Source: an uncultured Eubacteriales bacterium (lineage in GTDB: Bacteria; Bacillota_A; Clostridia; Oscillospirales; Oscillospiraceae). From it: a DNA stretch of 14,285 nt. Both the position numbers and the translations under genes were made by a program. Positions 7,389-13,060 of the stretch are shown in pieces. The notes beneath the pieces are model-generated. The model did no database searches, was not told where the DNA came from, and was given only the letters and a program-made list of their open reading frames with translations. Numbering within the stretch: the stretch's first letter is position 1; each line of letters opens with the position of its first letter. The stretch spans positions 1 through 14,285 of the forward strand of contig CATJRT010000174.1 in the NCBI GenBank assembly GCA_949742895.1, in the 5' to 3' direction.

Positions 7389-7590
7389 CACGATTCAAAA
7401 TAGGGCAGGCGCAGGATTTTTCCAGGAAAATTTTGTCGGAGTGGGTCGGATTTTTCCGGGAATACTTTTTGTGTTCCCAGCCGCCGTTCTGGCCAAACGA
7501 AGAACAGTCCCTGCACCTGACAAACAGGGCCCAGCGCCCCACGGACGCTGGACAGGCCGGCTTTCCCAACGAGAAAGTCCGGTCTTTTCC
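7389..7590 (+). ncRNA. Unassigned structured RNA or attenuator leader upstream of vanW
   Basis: The 379 bases between the degV terminator and vanW contain no gene but much secondary structure. CAGGCGCAGG (7406-7415) pairs with CCTGCACCTG (7510-7519) with one mismatch, enclosing a hairpin with 8-bp arms GGGAATAC (7458-7465) and GTGTTCCC (7471-7478) and a T5 loop, and a hairpin GTTCT/AGAAC (7486-7505). Then come CCAGCG/CGCTGG (7531-7551) and a terminator-like stem at 7554-7585 (12 pairs, one bulge) ending in TTTT. The predicted length is about 200 bases. It could be a free small RNA (6S RNA is of this size, but I do not see its closing stem) or a riboswitch/attenuator for vanW. T-box, cobalamin and c-di-GMP-I signatures were looked for and not seen. 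Confidence 0.45.
7554..7588 (+). terminator. Terminator-like hairpin inside the vanW leader
   Basis: The strand 7554-7565 (AGGCCGGCTTTC) pairs with 7573-7585 with one bulged T at 7578 and one G-T pair, loop 7566-7572. Four T (7585-7588) follow, then CC. The T-tract is short, so termination may be partial or conditional. It lies 42 bases before the vanW start codon. Confidence 0.5.
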
Positions 7591-7629
7591 GTGTGTTCGC
7601 TGCGGCCCCACTACAGGAGGTTCAGACCG

Positions 7630-9534
7630 ATGGAACGACCCAATCCTAAACAAAATGTTTCAATTCCTTTGGTAGCGGGCATTATCGCTGCGGCGCTGGC
7701 CGTAGTGCTGGCAGGCGGCTACTTCGGTATGTGCGCGTGGGTACAGGGCAATGGCCGTCTGCTCCCCGGCGCGGTGGCTGTGGACAGCCAGGGCGAAACG
7801 GTGGCTGACCTGAGCAAACTCAGCCAGGAGGAGGCCGCCAGCGCCATGTCCCAGGCCATGGACGCCCACCTCCAGCAGCGCACCCTCACCATTGCTTACG
7901 GCGAGGGCAAGACTGCTGTATTGTCCGGTGAACTGCTGGCCTGCTCGCCGGAAACTGCGGTGGCTGGCGCCATGGCCGCGAAGGCGGAGCAGCCCTTCTG
8001 GAAGCTGGCTGCCCTGTGGCTTGGTCTTGCTGAGGCTCCCACTGATTTGTCCCTGTCTGCCTCTGCCTTTACCCCGGAGGGAGAGGCGCAGGCCCGCCTG
8101 CTCACCCAGCAGATTGCACGGGATCTGTACGTAGCCCCCACGGATTTCACCTATGAGGTAGGCGAGGAAAGCGTAGACGTGGTTCTGGGCATGGACGGCC
8201 AGCAGGTAGACGCGGACGCTCTGCTGGATGCCATCGAAGAAGCCCTGGCCCTGGGCAAAACCCGTCTAACGGTGGAACCGGAGACTGTGCCTGGCAAACC
8301 GCTCAACGGCGAGGTACTCAACGAGCTGGTCTATGTGGAGCCGAAGGCGCCCGGCCTGGACGAGAACGGCAAGCTCGCCCCGGCAGTGATCGGCCTGGGC
8401 GTGGACCCCGCCGAGGCTGACGCGATTCTCAGCGAAACTGCGCCCGGCGAAGCCTGCACCGTCCCCCTGATTTTCACGCCTCCGGACACACCTGTAGACG
8501 AATCCCTCTACTATCACGACCTGCTAGCTGAGGTCACCACCTATCTGGACGGCGTAGCTACCCGCTCCTTCAACGTGGCCCGGGCCGCCTCCTTCTGCAA
8601 CGGCGTGGTTCTCCAGCCTGGCGATGTATTCTCCTACCTTGGCACCATCGGCGACCCCAGCTCCGCCAACGGCTACAAGCCCAGCACCGGCTATCAGAAC
8701 GGTCAGACCGTCCCCATGGACGGCGGCGGCGTGTGCCAGGTATCCTCCTGCCTGTATTACTGCGCGGTATACTCCAATCTGGACATCGTCAAGAGGGCCT
8801 GCCACGCCTTTGCCACCGGCTATATCCCCAACGGGCTGGATGCCACCGTCTATTATCCCAGCTTGGACTTCAAGTTCCGCAACAGCACCGGTTTCCCCAT
8901 CAAGATCGTGGCCTATGTATCTGGCAACCAGCTCACCGTCCAGTTCTACGGTAGCAATCCCGACGGCATTTCGGTAAAGACCGAGCGGTACACCACCAGC
9001 TCCACGCCTTGGACCACCGTCTACGAGCCGGACGAAACAATCCCCCTGGGGACCACCAAAGTGGATGTTACTCCCTACACCGGCTATGAGGTGGACGTGT
9101 ACCGCTACGTGTATGATGCCAACGGCAACCTTATCTCCCGCACATTTGAAAACCACAGCAAATACGCCAAGCGGGACAAAAAGATCCTCTATAATCCCGC
9201 AGACGAGGGGCCCTGGGGGCCGGCAGTGCAGCCCAGCACAGAGCCCACGCCGGAGCCGTCTCTGGAGCCGTCTCCTGTTGTGACACCGGAGCCGCCCGCA
9301 TCCCAACCACCTGTGGTGGAGCCGACACCCACCCCCACACCCGAGCAGCCCCCGGTTATCACTCCTACGCCGGAGCCGTCCCTGGAACCCACGCCTGAAC
9401 CCACGCCTGAACCTACGCCAGAACCAACCCCTGAGCCCACGCCTGAGCCCACGCCCACCCCCATTCCGGAACCGTCCCGCCCCCCCGCTCCGGAGTTCTC
9501 CTTCCCGCCGGTGGAGGGAGAAACGGAGGGCTAA
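7630..9534 (+). CDS. VanW family membrane-anchored cell-wall protein with Pro-rich tail
   Basis: A 634-residue protein. A short positively charged N-terminus and one membrane segment (about 12-34) anchor it with the rest outside. Residues about 45-300 resemble the peptidoglycan-binding repeat region (PG_binding_4 type) that precedes VanW domains. The VanW domain spans about 310-445, with FNVARAASFCNGVVLQPGD, GYQNGQTVPMDGGGVCQVSS (Cys369) and the YPSLDFKFRNSTGFPIKI block. A beta-rich segment follows to about 530. The last 100 residues are low-complexity Pro/Thr/Glu/Ser, likely threading the wall. VanW is named after a vancomycin cluster, but its role is unknown and no other van gene is present, so resistance should not be inferred. 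AGGAGG at 7615-7620 sets the ATG; the frame is open upstream to 7354, but that part is the RNA leader. Confidence 0.9.
   Translation: MERPNPKQNVSIPLVAGIIAAALAVVLAGGYFGMCAWVQGNGRLLPGAVAVDSQGETVADLSKLSQEEAASAMSQAMDAHLQQRTLTIAYGEGKTAVLSGELLACSPETAVAGAMAAKAEQPFWKLAALWLGLAEAPTDLSLSASAFTPEGEAQARLLTQQIARDLYVAPTDFTYEVGEESVDVVLGMDGQQVDADALLDAIEEALALGKTRLTVEPETVPGKPLNGEVLNELVYVEPKAPGLDENGKLAPAVIGLGVDPAEADAILSETAPGEACTVPLIFTPPDTPVDESLYYHDLLAEVTTYLDGVATRSFNVARAASFCNGVVLQPGDVFSYLGTIGDPSSANGYKPSTGYQNGQTVPMDGGGVCQVSSCLYYCAVYSNLDIVKRACHAFATGYIPNGLDATVYYPSLDFKFRNSTGFPIKIVAYVSGNQLTVQFYGSNPDGISVKTERYTTSSTPWTTVYEPDETIPLGTTKVDVTPYTGYEVDVYRYVYDANGNLISRTFENHSKYAKRDKKILYNPADEGPWGPAVQPSTEPTPEPSLEPSPVVTPEPPASQPPVVEPTPTPTPEQPPVITPTPEPSLEPTPEPTPEPTPEPTPEPTPEPTPTPIPEPSRPPAPEFSFPPVEGETEG
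9385..9456 (+). repeat. Six tandem 12-base units encoding Glu-Pro-Thr-Pro
   Basis: Six consecutive 12-base units, consensus GARCCCACGCCT, run in frame in the vanW tail. The first two are identical and the others differ mainly at third positions. The unit encodes EPTP. The flanking sequence (about 9232-9384 and 9457-9510) is of the same composition but irregular. Such a tract can gain or lose units by slippage without shifting the frame. Confidence 0.85.
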
Positions 9535-9538
9535 AGCT

Positions 9539-10222
9539 ATGTTCCAGGGCTTTTCTCAGGAAACGGTGGATTTCATGTGGGGCATCCGCTTCAACAACGA
9601 AAAGAGCTGGTTCGAGGCCCACAAGCCAGATTACCAGACCCATTTTCTCACTCCCATGAAGGAACTGGGCGGGCAGGTCCAGCAGGCGTTGCTGGACCGT
9701 TTCCCAAAAAGCAGCCTGACACTCAAGATTTCCCGAATCTACCGTGACGCCCGGCGGCTGTTCGGGCGCGGACCCTATAAGGACCATCTGTGGCTGTCCC
9801 TGTTCCGTTTCGGCAATGAATCCGGGGGCGACCACCCGGTGCTTTGGTTCGAACTCGCCCCGGAAAACTGGAGCTACGGCATGGGCTTCTGGTGCGCCCA
9901 GGCGGTGGTGATGGAAAAGCACCGCGCCCGCATCGACCGGGACCCTAAACCCCTGCTCAAGCTGGAAAACAAGCTGACAGGGCAGAACGAATTCATTTTG
10001 GCAGGCCCGTCCTACAAACGGCAGAAGCCCTGCGGGGAGCCGAAGCTGACGGAGTGGTACAACAAAAAATCCCTCTCTGTAGGCCACGAGGAGGGACTGA
10101 CCGAGTTCATCTACGGCCCTGAACTGGCGGACCGGCTGGTGGAAGGCTTCTCCTTTCTGATGCCGTACTACGACTATTTCTCCACCCTCTGGGCTGACCC
10201 GGACCCCCGTAAAAGCACATAA
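9539..10222 (+). CDS. DUF2461 family protein
   Basis: A 227-residue soluble protein of the DUF2461 family, whose biochemical function is not known. Hallmarks are the N-terminal GFSQETVDFMWGIRFNNEKSWFEAHK block, SRIYRDARRLFGRGPYKDHLW at about 61-81, and a YGMGFWCA segment. Length is normal. It starts 4 bases after the vanW stop, with GGAGGG at 9525-9530 inside the end of vanW as ribosome binding site, so the two are co-transcribed. Nothing in the sequence suggests a secretion signal, which makes a direct functional link to the extracytoplasmic VanW protein doubtful. The strong terminator begins within 5 bases of its stop. Confidence 0.88.
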   Translation: MFQGFSQETVDFMWGIRFNNEKSWFEAHKPDYQTHFLTPMKELGGQVQQALLDRFPKSSLTLKISRIYRDARRLFGRGPYKDHLWLSLFRFGNESGGDHPVLWFELAPENWSYGMGFWCAQAVVMEKHRARIDRDPKPLLKLENKLTGQNEFILAGPSYKRQKPCGEPKLTEWYNKKSLSVGHEEGLTEFIYGPELADRLVEGFSFLMPYYDYFSTLWADPDPRKST

Positions 10223-10226
10223 AGCG

Positions 10227-10262
10227 AAAGCAAGCCCCCGCCGCAGGCGGGGGCTTGCTTTT
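10227..10262 (+). terminator. Rho-independent terminator after DUF2461 gene
   Basis: A perfect 16-bp stem, 10227-10242 with 10246-10261, closes on a GCA loop and ends in TTTT. The A-rich left foot gives T residues on the other strand too, so it may also stop transcripts arriving from the right. Confidence 0.95.
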
Positions 10263-10480
10263 CACGTTTTTCCCAATTTAGAAGCTGTACCCCGCAGAGT
10301 TGCTTTTGACGAATGTTTATTCTCTCCCTACAAGCCGGAATTTACCAACGTGTCATATTCTTTTCAAGCTTTGCAGTATATATTTGATCCGCACTACCTG
10401 GTCTGTTTCAGGCCGCACATTATCTGCGCAGTAGTAAGGACGGCCCGCCCCAACCGGGGCTGGCCAATATTCGTGCCGGA
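10263..10480. other. Intergenic stretch after the DUF2461 terminator
   Basis: No gene is evident. A weak promoter-like pair, TTGACG (10306-10311) and TACAAG (10329-10334), points rightward but leads to no open frame. A hairpin with arms GGCC-GCCCC and GGGGC-GGCC occupies 10442-10465 and lies just past the stop of the minus-strand SLH/Ig remnant. It lacks a T-tract on either strand, so it would be a poor terminator. Confidence 0.4.
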
Positions 10481-10963
10481 TTATTGTGTCACCATATTGA
10501 CGAGCTGCTGAATCTGCTCCTGGGTAAGCGGGGAACCGCCTCCATTGGCTAAAGCGAGTCCCTCATTTTTCAGCCGCATCCACGCGATTTTTCTGGCTCC
10601 CCACGCGTCGTCGATCCAGGAATCCGCGTAGCCAACAAAATCATAATAGGTGCTGCCTGTTGTCTGGTTAAAGAGTGTAACATAGCTGTCAGTTACCATA
10701 GCACCAAAGGAATTAGCTGCCTGATAAGTAATGGTAACTGCATAATATTTGTCATTGGGGCTGTAAATCGTTCCATCACAGCCGCCCCGGTCATAAATCC
10801 CGCATCGGATAGACAGAATCTTCATGGTGCTGGGGAATTTCAGGTGGTCATGGAGATATTTCAGCGCGGTGTAAGCGTAGTCCATGGTGTTAATGGCTTC
10901 TGCTGGGGTCACTGTGACGGTGCAGGAAGCACTTACATTGCCATAGGCCGCAGTAATCGTTGC
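10481..10963 (-). pseudogene. C-terminal part of a broken SLH/Ig-like surface protein
   Basis: Reading from 10963 on the minus strand, the frame opens with ATITAAYGNVSASCTVTVTP, the last strands of a bacterial Ig-like (BIG2-type) domain. It then runs through a 140-residue region with no recognised family (AEAINTMDYAYTALKYL near its start, a GCDGTIYSPNDKYYAVTI core, PLTQEQIQQLVNMVTQ at the end). A TAG stop (10966-10964) lies directly before the Ig-like strand, so this part cannot be read through from upstream in frame. The first start-like codon inside is a GTG at 10912 with no ribosome binding site. It continues in another frame from the SLH fragment immediately upstream, and the two together are the remains of one exported surface protein. 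Confidence 0.7.
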
Positions 10964-11320
10964 CTACGGAGATACCCGCCTTATAGAAGGTGTAAATCTC
11001 ATCACAGTATGCGGAACCGTCCGCCACATCGGGGATGCTGCTGTCCTCGATTTTGTTGATGGCCTGGAACTCCCCGGCGGGCATGGCATGGCACATGATG
11101 CCCACGAAGTCCCGGCGGCTGATATAGGCGTTGTAATCGCTGAACTGTCCGGCGCGGATGATGCCGTTCTCCACAGCGTAGTCTACATAGGACTGATACC
11201 AGGGATTACTCTGGGGGAAATCGGCCTGACCAGTGGTATAGATGCTGTGGATTCGGGCGGCCAAGGTGATGGTAGCCGCCACGGAGATGTTGTCCTTGGG
11301 GCTGAAGGTGGTGGGCAAAA
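10890..11320 (-). pseudogene. SLH-domain fragment, truncated at 5' end and frameshifted
   Basis: From about 11320 the minus strand encodes S-layer homology sequence: TTFSPKDNISVAATITLAAR is the end of one SLH unit, then WYQSYVDYAVENGII, ISRRDFVGIMCHAMP, and IPDVADGSAYCDEIYTFYKAGISVGND, which starts another. SLH domains hold proteins to secondary wall polymers. The frame is open upstream to 11477, but that part has neither SLH homology nor a signal peptide, so the 5' part of the gene is missing. Near 10964 the SLH frame is lost in the middle of a unit and runs to a stop at 10892-10890 as non-homologous sequence, while the Ig-like continuation lies in another frame. Loss of the signal peptide and of the frame both argue that it is not functional. 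Confidence 0.75.
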
Positions 11321-11330
11321 ACGGCAAATC

Positions 11331-11342
11331 TTCCGGCCGGAA
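11331..11342. repeat. 12-bp palindrome TTCCGGCCGGAA at the broken 5' end of the SLH remnant
   Basis: This perfect palindrome lies within about 15 bases of where SLH homology stops and 18 bases before the -35 box of the lipoprotein promoter. It may be an operator, part of an old terminator (A/T-rich flanks on both sides) or simply the breakpoint sequence. Confidence 0.4.
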
Positions 11343-11359
11343 AAATCTCCCTGAAACAG

Positions 11360-11388
11360 TTGTCAGCCCTGCCGGAATATGATAAAAT
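11360..11388 (+). promoter_or_regulatory. Promoter of the DUF4358 lipoprotein genes
   Basis: TTGTCA (11360-11365) and TAAAAT (11383-11388) are 17 bases apart, each box matching consensus at 5 of 6 positions. Transcription should start near 11395, leaving a leader of about 143 bases before the first lipoprotein. Confidence 0.7.
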
Positions 11389-11420
11389 ACCCCACGGCAC
11401 AAGAAGCGGCGAATAAAACG

Positions 11421-11451
11421 CGCCTGCCTGCAAAAAATTTTTGCAAAGGCG
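11421..11451 (+). other. Leader hairpin upstream of the first lipoprotein gene
   Basis: CGCCT (11421-11425) pairs with AGGCG (11447-11451), and TGCAAAAA (11429-11436) with TTTTTGCA (11438-11445), with a small asymmetric internal loop between. It lies early in the predicted leader. Because the T-run is inside the stem it is not a normal terminator; it may affect RNA stability or translation. Confidence 0.4.
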
Positions 11452-11537
11452 GAACCTTTCCCGCGTCCCTGCGTCAAAGGAATCAGCGCGGTGAAACGCC
11501 GCCATAAATTTTAGAAAGAGTGAGAGTGATTTTTTTC

Positions 11538-12059
11538 ATGAAAAAGCTGTTTGCCCTGATGCTGTCCGCCGTGCTGTGCCTGTCCCTGCTGGTTGCCTGC
11601 TCCTCCAAGGACCCCGGTGAGGGCGGCAGCGGCGAACAGACCCCTGTGGACCTGTCCGCCTTTGCCCAGACCCTGATGGAAAACCATGAGTTCGCAAGTT
11701 TTGTAGAGAAGGTAGACCCCACTGATGAGGAGTTCGGTGCCATCATGCTGGAAAACTCCTACCCCGGCCTGAAGGATCTGGACCTGGAGCAGTCGGAGAT
11801 TTACCTCTGCATGGTGTCCTTCAGCACCGGTGAGTTTGCCTTGATCCAGGCCAAAAACGCCGACGACGCGTCCAAGGCTGCGGAAATCTTCCAGACCCAC
11901 ATCGACAGCATGACCGCCGAGGGCATGAACTACCCCGAGACCATCGAGCTGTGGAGCAAGAGCGCCCAGGTGGTGACCAACGGAAACTATGTGATGCTGG
12001 TCTGCCATGAGGACTACGAAGCCATCGTGAGCGAATTCAACGCCCTGTTTCAGGGTTGA
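11538..12059 (+). CDS. DUF4358 domain lipoprotein (short form)
   Basis: A 173-residue exported lipoprotein. The signal peptide (MKK, then a hydrophobic stretch 4-20) ends in the lipobox LVAC with Cys21 as the lipidated residue. After a short Gly/Ser/Glu linker, residues about 38-173 resemble DUF4358: VDLSAFAQTL at the start, GLKDLDLEQSEIYLCMVSFS in the middle and NGNYVMLVCHEDYEAIVSEF at the end. The family has no known activity. ATG 11538 is chosen because it starts a normal signal peptide; the in-frame GTG at 11520 would add six residues, and neither has a strong ribosome binding site (AGAAAGAG at 11512-11519 is the best purine tract). The next gene, 37 bases on, is a paralogue. Co-occurrence with the MBOAT gene suggests a role in envelope polymer modification. 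Confidence 0.85.
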   Translation: MKKLFALMLSAVLCLSLLVACSSKDPGEGGSGEQTPVDLSAFAQTLMENHEFASFVEKVDPTDEEFGAIMLENSYPGLKDLDLEQSEIYLCMVSFSTGEFALIQAKNADDASKAAEIFQTHIDSMTAEGMNYPETIELWSKSAQVVTNGNYVMLVCHEDYEAIVSEFNALFQG

Positions 12060-12096
12060 CCCACCCATCCAACTGACATAAGGAGAATTGAATGAT

Positions 12097-12963
12097 ATGA
12101 AACGTATTGCCGCCCTGCTGCTGGCTTTGGTCATGCTGCTCACAGCCCTGAGCGCCTGCGGCAGCCCCGCAGCCGACACCACTCTGATCCCATCCGACGG
12201 CACCGAGTCCAGCCGTCCCGAGGAGCTGTCCCCGGAACTTTCTGAGGAACCGTCCAAGCTTCCCTCTGAAGAGCCGTCTGAAGCGGCCCCTGAGGAACCC
12301 TCCGCTGAACCGACCGAGGAGCCCAGCGAAGCACCTTCGGTCGAGCCGTCCCAAACCCCTACAGCCAAACCCACGGAGAAGCCCGCGCCGACCCCGACGC
12401 CCGCTCCAACACCTAAGCCCACCGCAACTCCGGCTCCCACTCCTACGCCTGCTCCCACGCCCACGCCCACGCCGGCCCCGACGCCTGCTCCCACGCCTAC
12501 GCCGGAGCCTACGCTTGCTCCCACTCCCACTCCGGCGCCGACCCCAGAGCCTCCCGCTTCTGTGGATCTGGCAGCGTTCTTTGACAGCATCGTAGCCGGA
12601 GACAGCGAGTTTGGCGCGAACATGGAGCTGTCTGGCGAGTATCTGGACCAGCTCTACCCCGGTATAACGGGCATCGCCACCAAACAGTGCCTGATCTACC
12701 AGCCTAAGATAACCTCTGTGGTGTGCGAGATCGCGCTGATCGAGGTGGAGAACTCCTCCGACGTGGCCGCCGTCAAGGCGATTCTTCAGGCCCGCATCGA
12801 CTACCAGGTCGGTGATGATGAGAACCCCGGCGGAGCCTGGTATCCCGCCTCCGTCGAGGGCTGGCAGAACAATTCCCGCATCGTATCCAACGGCAATTAC
12901 ATCATGATGATCGCCTATGACAAGTGCGACAGCATCGTAAATTCCTTCAACGCCCTGTTCTGA
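12097..12963 (+). CDS. DUF4358 domain lipoprotein with long Pro-rich linker
   Basis: A 288-residue exported lipoprotein. The signal peptide ends in LSAC with Cys21 lipidated. Residues 22-154 form a linker in two parts: acidic Glu/Ser/Pro (about 34-85), then Pro/Thr/Ala (about 88-154). Residues 156-288 match the upstream paralogue domain: VDLAAF against VDLSAF, LYPGITGI against YPGLKDL, and NGNYIMMIAYDKCDSIVNSFNALF (written in parts: NGNYIMM, DSIVNSFNALF) against NGNYVML and EAIVSEFNALF. The domain is thus the same but can stand far from the membrane. ATG 12097 has AGGAGA at 12081-12086; the in-frame TTG at 12088 is too close to it. A strong terminator follows. The function is unknown; position between its paralogue and an MBOAT acyltransferase is the best clue. 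Confidence 0.85.
   Translation: MKRIAALLLALVMLLTALSACGSPAADTTLIPSDGTESSRPEELSPELSEEPSKLPSEEPSEAAPEEPSAEPTEEPSEAPSVEPSQTPTAKPTEKPAPTPTPAPTPKPTATPAPTPTPAPTPTPTPAPTPAPTPTPEPTLAPTPTPAPTPEPPASVDLAAFFDSIVAGDSEFGANMELSGEYLDQLYPGITGIATKQCLIYQPKITSVVCEIALIEVENSSDVAAVKAILQARIDYQVGDDENPGGAWYPASVEGWQNNSRIVSNGNYIMMIAYDKCDSIVNSFNALF
12370..12552 (+). repeat. Imperfect 6/12-base Pro-Thr/Pro-Ala tract
   Basis: A low-complexity tract in which CCNACN (Pro-Thr) and CCNGCN (Pro-Ala) codon pairs alternate, encoding the second half of the lipoprotein linker. Third positions vary freely, so it is kept at the protein level. The length is probably variable between strains. Confidence 0.75.
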
Positions 12964-12966
12964 TCG

Positions 12967-13010
12967 AAAGACCCGGCCAGACCCGCCCGCAGGGCTTGGC
13001 CGGGTCTTTT
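12967..13010 (+). terminator. Rho-independent terminator between lipoprotein and MBOAT genes
   Basis: AAAGACCCGGCCA (12967-12979) pairs perfectly with TGGCCGGGTCTTT (12997-13009); an inner GCCC/GGGC stem (12985-12995) caps it and four T end it. It begins 4 bases after the stop. A further 5-bp hairpin (13012-13024) follows. No clear promoter is seen between here and the MBOAT gene, so read-through would be needed to express that gene from the lipoprotein promoter. Confidence 0.85.
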
Positions 13011-13060
13011 CCCGCCGCAGGCGGCGCAGTTCAAAAACGAATCGGTGAGGTGACGGCCCT

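Noticed and set aside
7354..7629. Extension of VanW upstream to 7354
   Set aside because: The TTG is the -35 box of a promoter, the translation lacks a signal or domain, and AGGAGG is placed for ATG 7630, which starts a normal membrane anchor.
9385..9456. CRISPR-like array
   Set aside because: The units are 12 bases, contiguous, without spacers, and encode an in-frame EPTP peptide.
7630..9534. Vancomycin resistance
   Set aside because: Only a VanW-family domain is present; no vanA/B-type ligase, vanH, vanX or vanRS homologue is in the window, and VanW proteins are widespread in susceptible Firmicutes.
10306..10334. Promoter pointing right from TTGACG/TACAAG
   Set aside because: The -10 box is poor and no gene follows on the plus strand before the antisense SLH/Ig remnant.
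11321..11477. Intact N-terminus of the SLH protein
   Set aside because: The open frame continues to 11477 but has no signal peptide or SLH similarity, and it overlaps the lipoprotein promoter and leader hairpin.
11511..12623. Minus-strand open frame rich in Gly/Val/Ala opposite the lipoproteins
   Set aside because: It is the reverse reading of the Pro/Thr repeat tract and of two genes with good signal peptides and lipoboxes.
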